Source of the DNA: Nocardia beijingensis NBRC 16342
GTDB lineage: Bacteria; Actinomycetota; Actinomycetes; Mycobacteriales; Mycobacteriaceae
NCBI RefSeq assembly: GCF_001612785.1
Contig: NZ_BDBC01000018.1
Span: forward strand, 62,001 to 126,000
Direction: 5' to 3'
DNA length: 64,000 nt
The notes under the pieces were generated by a model. That model was not told the origin of the DNA and ran no database searches. It saw only the letters and a list, made by a program, of their open reading frames with translations. This document shows positions 16,677 to 26,300 of this stretch, in pieces; positions within the stretch are counted from its first letter, which is position 1, and every line of letters begins with the position of its first letter. A program made the position numbers and the translations under genes.

Positions 16677-17867
16677 CTAGGCGGCGACCACGCCGAGGGA
16701 GCGCTCCCGGGCGGTGGCCGAGCGGTAACTGCGACTCGGCCTTCCGAAGGTCGGGTGGCTCACGCTCCAAGCGGCGGTCCCGACGATCGCCGACTTGACG
16801 CGAGCGGCCGCCCCGCCACGCAGGGCCCACGACTTCGATCGCGCCGCACCGTCGACCAGTTGGAAGATCCCGTCCTTACGGCCGAGGCTGATGTGGTTGC
16901 CGACATACGACAGCGCGGTCGTCGAGATCTCCCGCCCGGTCCGGTCCCCGATGATCGCCGCCGTCGCCTGCATGCTCGTGTACCCCGCCGACGCGCAGGA
17001 CATCGGCAACGGCCGGCCGTTGTCGCCGATGACGAAGACGCTGTCACCGGCGACGTACACATCCGGGTGGGACACCGACCGCATCTGACGATCGACCCTG
17101 ATCCGGCCGTCGGCGACTACCTCGAGGCCGCTGGCGGCCGCGATCGGATGGACGGCGAAGCCCGCCGCCCACACTGTCGCGTCGGAGGCGAGGGCGGTGC
17201 CGTCCGAAGCCACCGCCGCCGCATGCTCGACGCGCTCGATGGTGGTGTGCTCGTGCACCGTGATACCGAACCGGTCGAAGGCGCGCAGCAGGTGACGGCG
17301 GGCCTTCGTGCCCAGCCAGCCGCCCAGTTCGCCGCTGGTGGCGACGTCGACCCGAAGTCCGGGCCTGGATTCGGCGAGCTCGGTGGCTGCCTCGATCGCG
17401 GTCAGGTTGCCGCCGACCACCAGCACCTTCCCGTCTCGGCCCAGTTCGTCCAGGCGCGCGCGCAGGCGCAGCGCGGACGGCCGCGCCGCCACGTGGAAGG
17501 CGTGTTCGCCGACGCCGGGAACGCCATGGTCGGCGGCGGTGCTGCCGAGCGCGTAGAGGAGGGTGTCGTATCCGAGCCGGTCGACGCCATCGCCGTCGGC
17601 GACCGTGACAGTCCGGCGCTCGGCGTCGACGCTGGTCACCCGGGCCACCCGCAACCGGATGCCGGTGCCGGCGAACACCTCCGCCAGCGGCCGGTGGCGG
17701 AGATCCTGTCCTGCGGCGAGCTGATGCAGGCGCAGCCGTTCGACGAAATCGGGTTCGGCGTTGACCACGGTGATCTCGAAGTCGTCGGAGTGGAGCCGGC
17801 GCGCCAGGTATCCGGCGGAGAAGGCTCCGGCGTATCCGGCCCCGAGGACGACGATGCGGTGCTTCAT
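16677..17867 (-). CDS. FAD-dependent oxidoreductase (NDH-2/AIF-like)
   Basis: Pyridine nucleotide-disulfide-type oxidoreductase of 396 aa. FAD-binding GAGYAGAFSA lies at residues 9-18, a second Rossmann motif (VVGGNLTAIEAA) near 155, and the C-terminal FAD motif YVAGDSVFV near 280. It lacks a CxxC redox pair, so it is not a disulfide reductase; NADH:quinone-type chemistry is plausible. The ATG at 17867 follows a GGAGCG ribosome site, and the open frame extends upstream without support. It is the typical target-gene partner of ECF41 sigma factors, and the sigma gene follows 10 bp later. Confidence 0.85.
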   Translation of the reverse strand: MKHRIVVLGAGYAGAFSAGYLARRLHSDDFEITVVNAEPDFVERLRLHQLAAGQDLRHRPLAEVFAGTGIRLRVARVTSVDAERRTVTVADGDGVDRLGYDTLLYALGSTAADHGVPGVGEHAFHVAARPSALRLRARLDELGRDGKVLVVGGNLTAIEAATELAESRPGLRVDVATSGELGGWLGTKARRHLLRAFDRFGITVHEHTTIERVEHAAAVASDGTALASDATVWAAGFAVHPIAAASGLEVVADGRIRVDRQMRSVSHPDVYVAGDSVFVIGDNGRPLPMSCASAGYTSMQATAAIIGDRTGREISTTALSYVGNHISLGRKDGIFQLVDGAARSKSWALRGGAAARVKSAIVGTAAWSVSHPTFGRPSRSYRSATARERSLGVVAA

Positions 17868-17899
17868 GGTTCGCTCCTGTCTGGTTCGCGTGCTTGCTG

Positions 17900-17926
17900 A
17901 ACGAGACAGCTGCCGGATTCCTGACA
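17900..17926 (-). promoter_or_regulatory. ECF41-like promoter
   Basis: Read leftward: TGTCAGG (17926-17920), exactly 16 bp, then CGTT (17903-17900). This is close to the known ECF41 consensus TGTCACA-N16-CGTC and sits 33 bp before the ATG of the oxidoreductase gene, the expected place for the SigJ-type target promoter. Confidence 0.6.
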
Positions 17927-18096
17927 GCGTCAGGCAGTGATGTGGATCACCCCGGGGTTCACTCGACGGACAAGCCGGTGACCGTGGGACCGCGCCGCCG
18001 CAGCCGACCGATGCCGTCACCGCGACATGGCAGTCCGTCATTCGCACCACCTGCCTTTTGCGGCGAAAAGCCTTGCCGAACCGCCCCTTTGAGGAC

Positions 18097-18131
18097 GCCG
18101 CCCGGCCCGTGTGCGGCGCGGGCCGGGCGGC
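18097..18131 (-). terminator. Strong hairpin after the PKS operon
   Basis: A perfect 12-bp GC stem, GCCGCCCGGCCC (18097-18108) with GGGCCGGGCGGC (18120-18131), with an 11-nt loop. It lies 70 bp past the stop of the last gene of the leftward papA-PKS operon. There is no long T-tract, which is common in actinobacterial terminators. Confidence 0.6.
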
Positions 18132-18200
18132 TTGTTCATCGCGCCCCGCCGGACCTCGCGCATCGCCCGCCGTGTGCACCGCCTTCCTGGCACGGCGGTT

Positions 18201-18884
18201 CTACGCGACCAGTTCCATCAGACCGCGTGGATCCCACGGCATCGGCCCGGTCGGGAAGCTGAGCCGGACCATCCGGTGCGGCGGGGCCACGTCGAAGTGG
18301 GCCACCGCGGGTGGCAGGAACCCCCCGATCACCTTCTCCACCATCGTGTTCAGCCCGGACAGCCGCGGTCGCAACCGTACCTGCCAGCTGCTGATGCGCC
18401 CGGCCGGTACGTCGACCACGGTGCGCTGCTCCACTTTCGTCCCGAGCGGGACGTGCACCGAGAACGCCAGCCACAGATCGACGCACTCCTCCGCGCCCTC
18501 GGCGAAGTCGAGACCGCGCAGCAGCGTCAGGCCACCGGCGAGCGGCATCACATCGGCCGGGAAGGGCGCGATCCCGCCACCGAACTGAAGATGGGTGGTG
18601 CCGACGAAATTGGCCTCCTCCCGGCTGACCACCGCTGCCCCCGAGCGGGTTTCGGCGCGGTAGCGCTCGGCCGACAACCGATCTCCCGAGCGCTGGAACC
18701 GCTGCTCGATGGTCATCGCGAAGTTCGCGTGACCGAGGCCGACCTCGAGCAGCGAACGGTAGCCGTCGCCGTCGTGCGACACCACGCTGATCAGGTCGAG
18801 CTTCGGCGGCCGGTCGGCGACGGTGACGGTGTAGACGGACTTCTCTCCGTCGGGGATGCCCGGATCCCGGAATGCCGTGTGCAC
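18201..18884 (-). CDS. Uncharacterised protein in the PKS/PapA operon
   Basis: A 227-aa protein with no signal peptide or obvious membrane helix. Its composition alternates hydrophobic and polar residues, as in beta-rich folds, with segments such as ERYRAETRSG and RISSWQVRLRPR. I do not recognise the family; a lipocalin-like or DUF3108-like beta-barrel is one possibility. It follows the papA-like gene by 9 bp and ends the operon. In mycobacterial lipid loci, similar positions are held by acyltransferase partners or lipid-handling proteins, so a role in finishing or carrying the PKS product is inferred. ATG 18884 is the first in-frame start. Confidence 0.7.
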   Translation of the reverse strand: MHTAFRDPGIPDGEKSVYTVTVADRPPKLDLISVVSHDGDGYRSLLEVGLGHANFAMTIEQRFQRSGDRLSAERYRAETRSGAAVVSREEANFVGTTHLQFGGGIAPFPADVMPLAGGLTLLRGLDFAEGAEECVDLWLAFSVHVPLGTKVEQRTVVDVPAGRISSWQVRLRPRLSGLNTMVEKVIGGFLPPAVAHFDVAPPHRMVRLSFPTGPMPWDPRGLMELVA

Positions 18885-18893
18885 AGGTCCTCC

Positions 18894-20291
18894 TCACCGT
18901 GTCCGCTCGGCCGCCGCCGCGAACACCGCTCGCAACGTGGTCACGTACCGCTCGACGGAACCGTGCGCCACCGGCGTGTCCGGGTAGATGACGCTCAGCG
19001 TGGTCTCCGAAGCGAGCCGGTTGATCCAGATCAGCACCTGCTCGGACGCGGCACGATTGGCGTACAACCCGCACGACGCCAGGTCGAAGAACTCGTTGCC
19101 GAGCAGTTCCCTGGCGTCGACGTAGGAGATCATCGGCGTGGACCAGCCCGGTTCCAGGTGCAGATCGGAGTCGGCGGGCAACAGTTCCACCACGCGCTGG
19201 AACGAGGTGGGCGCCAGACGCAGGCCGTTCTCGTAGGCGTGCTGCGCGATGGCCGCGGTTCGGCCGAAGGTGGTGGCGGACCCGAGCGGGAAGGCCACCG
19301 GAAGCAGCGTCACATACCAGCCGACGGACGCGCGTTCGGCCGCCGAGCCGCGGGTGCTGACGGGCGTCATGCCGAAGTAGTAGTCGCTGTCGACGAGCTC
19401 GCGCTCGGCCAGCGCCGCCGCGGCGAAGATGCCGCCGACGAACTCCGCGCCGTTGTCGCGGCAGACCCGCTCGAACCGCAGCGCGGTGTGCTCGTCGAAC
19501 AGCGTGACCGTGCGGTGCGCGCTGCGGTTGTAGACATCCGTACGCCTGCCCAGATCCAAAGGGAAGGAGGGCAGTTCGCCGTCGTTCCCGCGGAGCAACT
19601 CGAGCCACTTCTGCACGCCGGGCGAGGCGAGCGTCATCCGGCCGGTGTACTCCCGCTCCGCGGTGCAGTAGTCGAGGTAGCTGGCCGCGGGTTGCAGCAT
19701 GCCGACGTCTTCCCACACCTCGCGCAGATACAGCAGCGCGAGGTCGAACCCGGACAGGTACTGGCCGAATCCGTCGGTGTGCAGATGATCGACCGCCAGG
19801 TAGACCGTCGTGGAGTCCTCGCGTTCGATCGCCCCGAAGGTGAAGCAGTCCCAGTCGAAGGGGCCCGGCGTGGTCTTCTGGACGTGGTCGCGGATCGCTC
19901 TGGCCTCGTCCACGTGGCCGTAGTCGACCGGCACGAAATCGACGTCCTCGGCGGGCACCAGGTGCCGCTCGATCGCGCCGGCGGCGTCGACCCGGAACCA
20001 GGTCCGGAAGGTGTCGTGGCGCAGCAGGAACGCGTTGACCGCGCGCGTCATCGCGGCCAGGTCGAGGCCGCCGGTCGGGATCTCCGCGGTCACCAGGCAC
20101 AGGCCCGAATACCGGAAATCCGCGCCGGCGTGCCGATCGGCCAGCCGCAGATACTGCTCCTGCTGGTGTGAGGGCGGGGCCGGGTGCACCGGCGCCCGCC
20201 GGGCGCGCGCCACCGACTCCGGTGACGCCGCCCAGCTGACCAGCCGGCCCGGCCCCGGCTCCCATTCATCGATCAGCCCGAAACGGACCAC
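18894..20291 (-). CDS. PapA-family polyketide-associated acyltransferase
   Basis: Acyltransferase of 465 aa of the PapA1/PapA2/PapA3 type, which moves PKS-made acyl chains onto trehalose or similar acceptors. The catalytic HxxxDG motif is DHLHTDGFG near residue 170. Further condensation-domain signatures follow: a GIFAAAALAE stretch and MTPVSTRG near 300, and GWYVTLLPV near 320. The GTG start follows a GAGGTG ribosome site 31 bp after the PKS stop, giving a PKS-papA-unknown operon. The close resemblance to the pks2-papA1 layout suggests an acylated glycolipid product; the acceptor cannot be read from the sequence. Confidence 0.86.
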   Translation of the reverse strand: MVRFGLIDEWEPGPGRLVSWAASPESVARARRAPVHPAPPSHQQEQYLRLADRHAGADFRYSGLCLVTAEIPTGGLDLAAMTRAVNAFLLRHDTFRTWFRVDAAGAIERHLVPAEDVDFVPVDYGHVDEARAIRDHVQKTTPGPFDWDCFTFGAIEREDSTTVYLAVDHLHTDGFGQYLSGFDLALLYLREVWEDVGMLQPAASYLDYCTAEREYTGRMTLASPGVQKWLELLRGNDGELPSFPLDLGRRTDVYNRSAHRTVTLFDEHTALRFERVCRDNGAEFVGGIFAAAALAERELVDSDYYFGMTPVSTRGSAAERASVGWYVTLLPVAFPLGSATTFGRTAAIAQHAYENGLRLAPTSFQRVVELLPADSDLHLEPGWSTPMISYVDARELLGNEFFDLASCGLYANRAASEQVLIWINRLASETTLSVIYPDTPVAHGSVERYVTTLRAVFAAAAERTR

Positions 20292-20322
20292 GGGAACACC
20301 TCGTTTCGACGACGGCGGTCGG

Positions 20323-23300
20323 TCACTGCCTGGCCCCGGCCGCCACCAGCGCGGGAGCCCGTTCGGTCACGGCGCCGTTCGCAGCGGCCGGATCGGCGAC
20401 GGGCTGCGCCTGACCGGAATCCGCGGCCAAGATCAGCTCCGCCACCTTCGGGCCCGCCTGCTCCAGGCTGAACGACCGGCCCATCTGTAACGACATCAGG
20501 TCGATGCCGAGCGTCTTGGTGACCCGCGCCCCCAGTTCCACCGCCATCAGCGAATCCAGCCCGAGTTCGGGCACCGGAACGGTCATGTCGATGGACTCGA
20601 CCGGCACACCCATGACGACGGCGAGTTCCTCGGCCATCTTGCGGGCGACGAAGGCCCCGCGCTTGCCCTCCTCGATCGCGGCCACCTCGGCCCGCAGCCG
20701 GGCCAGTTCGGAGGTGTCCTTCGCGGAGGCCTGCGCGAGCGCGGTCGTGCGGCCGGTGCGGGTCAGCTGCGGGAAGGTGCCGGTCAGCTTGGCCCAGTCG
20801 GTCGGGATGATCGCCGCGCGAGCCACGCCCAGGCGCAGCGTCTGTTCCAGATAGGCGGTGGCGTCGGCCATGTCGATCGGGTCGAAGCCGACCAGATCGA
20901 GGTACTTCAGGGCCGTCTCGTCGGCGGCCATGCCGCCCGTCGCGCCCGACAGGTGCCCCCAGCCGACGCACAGCGCCCGCTCGCCCGCCCTGGACCATTC
21001 CTCGGCCAGCGACTCCACCGCCACGTTGGCCGCGCAGTAGTTGTACTGACCGTAGATGCCGTACATCGAACCGCCCGAGGAGCACAGCACGAACATGTCC
21101 AACCGGATGCCCGCGTCGGCGACGGCCTGATGCAACACCCTCGCGCCGTGCACCTTCGGGCGATACACCCGCGCCAGCTCGTCGAATTGCATCGCCGCCA
21201 ACCGATTGTCGGCCACCGCGCCCGCCGCGTGGAACACTCCGCGCAGCGGATGCCCTGCGCTGTGCGACCGCGCGACGATCGCGGCGACCGCCTCCGGATC
21301 GGTGACGTCGGCCCGCTCCTCGACCACCTCCATGCCTACGGTGCGCCACGCCTCCAGCTGGCGGCGGGCTTCCTCCGTGCCCGCGCCGCCGCGGCCGACG
21401 AGAACCAGCCGCCGTGCCCCGCGCAGCACCAGCCAGCGCCCGATGGCCATCCCGAACCCACCGAATCCGCCGGTGACGAGATAGGTCGCGGCACTGTCGA
21501 TCTCGATCTCCGGCAGGTACGGCCGCACCGCCGGGGTGGGTGAATCCATGCGCAGCGCGATCCGGGCCAGGCCGGTGGAGCGGATGGTCTCCTCGAAGGC
21601 CCTGCCCACCTCGTCGGTCTCGAACAGCCGGTAGGGCAGCGGCTGGTAGGTGCCGGCGAGCACCTTCTCGTAGACCCGCTGCAACAGACGGGCCAGCCGC
21701 TGCGCGTCGACGGCGACCAGGCGGTCCAGATCCATCGAGAAGTACGCCAGGTTCTTGTCGAAGTTCGCCATCTCCAGCAGGCCGCCGGTGTAGATGTCGG
21801 CCTTGCCGACCTCGACGATGCGCCCGAATTCGGCGACGGCGTTGAAGTTCTGGCGCAGGATCTCCCCCGGCGCGCTGCTGAGCACCACCTCGACGCCCTT
21901 GCCGCCGGTCAGCTCCAGCACGTCGTCGACGAAGTTGAGCGAGCGCGAGTCGATCGCGTGGTCGGCGCCGAGGGCGAGCACGTGGGCGCGGCGCTCGTCG
22001 GTGCTCGCGGTGCCGATGATGCGCGCCCCGCGATCTTTCGCCACCTGGATGGCGGCCGTGCCGACACCGCCGGCCGCGCCGTGGATCAGCACCGTCTCGC
22101 CCGGTTCCAGCCGGGCCAGATCCAGCAGTGCGTACTCGGCGGTGCCGAAGGCGATGGTGCTGGTGCAGTACGCGGGATCGGCGTCGGCCGGCAGCGGGAT
22201 GGCCAGTTGCCGGTCGACGACGACGTAGCGCCGCATCATGCCCTTGGCGGCGACGGCGACCAGATCGCCCACCGCCAGATCGGTGACCTCGGCGCCGACC
22301 CGCACCACCTCGCCGACACCCTCCATTCCGGGCACGGTGCCGAAATAGGTGGGGGCGAGTTCGCGCTCACCGAGCAGGCCGATGACCTTGAGCGGATCCT
22401 TGTAGTTGAGGCCGATGATCTTCATCCGCACCTCGATCTGTCCCGGTCCCGGCTCGGGCCGCGGGCACTGCCGCCACGCCAACGCCGACAGCAGGCGGGT
22501 CCGGGGCAGCTCCAGTGCGAAGTTGGCTTCCGGATCGGTCAGCGGCTCGGCGGTGTCGAGGGCGTCGAGGCGCTCCTGCAACGGCTTGGTCACCATCGGG
22601 ACCCAGCGTTTGCCCGCGCGCAGCACCACCTCGTCGAGGTTGTCGTTCCAGAACGCGCCGGGCACCGCCAGCTCCCCGATCAGCTCGCCGATCTCGGTGC
22701 CGGGTTCCACGTCGATCAACCGCCAGCGCAGCGCCGACTGCTCGTTGAGCAGCACCCGGCGCGCACCGGCCAGCGCGGCGTGATTCGAGTTCGGCGGGAC
22801 CGGGCTGTCCGGCAGCGCGAACGCCAGCTCGGTCACCAGGGTGACGTGGCACCACCCGTCCCCGAAGACGCTCTGGGGCCCTTGTTCGGTGGCCTCCGGG
22901 TGGACGAACTCGTCGAGGGCGACCGCGATCCGCTCCAGGGTCCACAGGTCGGCCACATCGTCCTCGACGGCGCCGGCGACCACGCAGACGTGCAGCCGGT
23001 CGGCGCCCTCCGCCTTGGCGGCCGACAGTGTCGCGGCCAGATCGGCGGCGAGTTCGCGGCCCGCCACCCCGGCCACGTAGAGCCGGGAGCCCGGGATCGC
23101 GGCGGCCAGTTGCCCCGCCCGCGTGCAGCTGCTGCCCAGCGCGATGATCACGGTGGACGCCGAATCCCGCGGCAGCGCGGCGGGATCGATGGCATCCCGC
23201 GGTTCCAGCGTCTCGGTGTAATAGAAGTCGACCATCCGGTGCAGCGGATCCTGGCCCGGCGCGAGCGCGCCGATCTGCAGGCCGCTCAATCGCATGACGA

Positions 23301-26300
23301 GGTTGTGTTCGTCGTCGAGCAGGTCCACGTCGGCGCGCAGCCTGGCCCGGGGATCGCGGCGCGCGACCACGGTGATCCGCTCGGGCAGCGGCGCGACCAG
23401 CCGCACCGCCGCGACGCCGACCGGCACCAGCGTGCCCTCATCGATCCTGGCGTCGGCGAACAGCAGGGCCGCGGACTGCATCGCGGCATCGACCACCGCG
23501 GGATGGGCCAGATGCCCGGAGTGCGCGGCGATGGCGCCGTCGACGGTGGCCACCACCGCGTCCGCGCCGACGCGCACGGAGGTGACGCGGCGGAAGGCCG
23601 GACCGTAGTGCAGCCCCGCCGCGGCCAGGCCGGTGTAGAACATCTGCGGGTCGACGTCGAGACCGACGTCCAGGGTCGGCACCGTGACCTTCGTCGGCTT
23701 GTGGCTGCCGGTCAGCGTGCGGCCGAACGCGTGCACCGTCCACGCCGTCCCGGTCGCCGAGCGCGACCGGATCAGGAATCGGCCGCTGGCCTCCTCGACG
23801 GTGAGCGCCACCAGCGGCACGTCCGGCGCGCCCATGATCAGCGGGGCCACGAACCGCACCTGTTCCAGCGCGACCCGTTCCACGCCGAGCCTGGCCGCCG
23901 TCGCGCTCAGCGCGGCATCCAGGTACGCCGCGCCCGGCATGATCTTGACGCCGTTGACCACGTGGTCGGCCAGCCACGGCAGCAGCTCGGTGCCGACCTG
24001 CAGCAGCCAATCCGGCCTGCCCTCCACGTCGGGATCGCCGAGCATGGCGTACGCGCCGGGTGTGCCGAGCCGGGCCTGCTCGAACAGCGGCAGCGCCGCG
24101 TGCAGCCGGGTCCGCTGCCACGGATAGCGCGGCAGCGGCACGTGCGGGGTGGCGGGATGCCGCGCCGGGAACAGCTCGTCCAGATCGAGCACGCCCGCGC
24201 CGTAGAGGCCGATGAGGGTGCGGCGGATGCTGACCGAATCCGGTTGCTTGCGATCCAGCGTCGGCACCGTCGTGCCGGTGACGTCCGCGCCGAGCAGCGC
24301 TTCGCGGATGTTGCCGGACAGCACCGGGTGCGGGCCGACCTCCAGGAAGACCCGGCTGTCCGCGCCGATCAGCTTCGCGACCGCGTCGGCGAACAAGACC
24401 GGCTGCCGCACGTTCGCACACCAGTACTCGGCGTCCCAGTCGGGGCCGAGGACCGGTTCGCCGGTGACCGAGGAATACAGCGGCACGGTCGGCGCCACCG
24501 GCGTCAGCCCGGCCAGCGCCGCGCGCAGCTCGTCCAGGATGGGGTCCATCAACCGGCTGTGGTACGGCACCTCCACGCGCAGCCTGCGCGCGAAAACACC
24601 GTCCTCGGTGAGCTTCTCGGCGATCTCGTCGAGCCGGTCGACATCACCCGACAAGGTCAGCGAGCTCGCGCTGTTGATCGCGGCGACATCCACCCGCTGG
24701 TCGTCGCCGACGAGCTCGCGGGCCTGCTCCGGCGACATCCCGACCGCGAGCATGCCACCGGAACCGGCGGTGCTCGCCTGCAACCGGGCCCGGTGATACG
24801 CCACCAGCACCGCGTCGCGCAGTGACAGCATGCCGCTGACGTAGGCCGCCGACACCTCGCCGACACTGTGCCCGACCACGGCCGCGGGCCGGATGCCGTA
24901 TTCGGCCAGCTCCCGCACCAGCGCCACCTGTACGAGGAAGTTGGCGGGCTGCGCCACCTCGGTGCTGGTTACCCGTGATTCCTGCTCGGGCCGCAGCAGT
25001 TCCTCGATGATCGACCACCCGGCGATCGAGCGGAACTCCGCGTCGACCGTCTTCGCGGTATCGGCGAAAACGCCTTCCGCGCCGAGTAATTCGCGCGCCA
25101 TTCCCCACCACTGCGGGCCCATGCCCGAGAACACGAACACCGGTTCGGCCGTCCGCGCCACGATCGTGCGCGCGGCGTCACGGCCCTCGCCCGAGGCGAA
25201 CGCGCGCAGATCGCGCACCAGGTCGTCGGTGTCGCCGAGGAGCATGCCCGTGCGGTACTGGTGGTGCGCCATGCGGGTCCAGGCGGCCTCCGCCAGCCGT
25301 TCCGGATCGGCGCCCGCGGCGATCAGGTCGCCGAACCGGCCGGCCAGCGCACGCGCCGCGCCGGTGCTGCGCGCCGAGATCGGCAGGACGCCGAAATGCC
25401 TCGCCGGCGAAACACGGTCGGTGGGACCAGGCCGGAACTCTTGCAGGATGGCGTGAGCGTTGGTCCCCCCGTATCCGAAGCCGTTGACCGCGATGGTCAT
25501 CGGCTCGGCGTCGTCCGGCAGCGCCTCCGCCTCGAGCTGGACGTGCAAGCCCAACTCGTCGAACGGGATGTCGGGGTTCGGCTTGTCCAGCCAACCCTGT
25601 GGCGGGATGGTGCGATGCCGGATGGCCAGCGCCGCCTTGATCACGCTCGCGATCCCGGCCGCGGCCTCGGTGTGCCCGAGGGTCGACTTCACGGAGCCGA
25701 CGCCCAGCGAACGCGTGCGCCCCGCGGGCGCGCCGAACACCCTTCCGAGGGCGCGCAATTCGACCGGATCGCCGACCAGCGTGCCGGTGCCGTGCGCCTC
25801 GACGTAGGTGATCGCGTCCGGCGCGAGCCCGGCGCGGTGGCACACCGAACGGGCCAGCGCCTCTTGGGAATCAGCGTTGGGGACGGTGATCGCGGTGGTG
25901 CGGCCGTCCTGATTGGAGCCGGTCGCCTTCACCACCGCGTAGATCCGGTCGCCGTCGCGGACGGCGTCGTCGAGTTTCTTCAGCGCCACCATGCCCGCGC
26001 CCTCGCCGCGCCCGTAACCGTCGGCCGAGGCGTCGAAGGACTTGCAGCGGCCGTCCGCGGCCAGGAAGCCGCCCTTGCACATCAGGACGAAGGTTTCCGG
26101 TTGCAGCATCACGTTCACCCCGCCCGCGAGCGCCACCTCGCAGTCGCCGTTCGCCAGCGCCTGACAGGCGAGATGGAAGGCGACCAAAGACGACGAGCAC
26201 GCGGTGTCGACCGTGAGCGCGGGGCCGACCAGGTTGAGCGCGTAGGCGATCCGGTTGGACAGCATCGTGTAGGACGCGCTCGCCGGAGTGTGCATGTCGG

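Larger units (their letters stand above)
17868..18200. other. Intergenic region between ECF41 and PKS operons
   Basis: There are 333 bases with no supported gene. The left part carries the ECF41-like promoter for the leftward oxidoreductase gene. The centre-right carries the strong hairpin that likely ends the leftward PKS operon. Apparent open frames here are high-GC artefacts. Confidence 0.5.

Noticed and set aside
21958..24825. Very long plus-strand open frame opposite the PKS
   Set aside because: Composition (Arg, Gly, His, Gln runs) and lack of domains show it is antisense to the PKS, whose KS-AT-DH-ER-KR-ACP motifs are clear.
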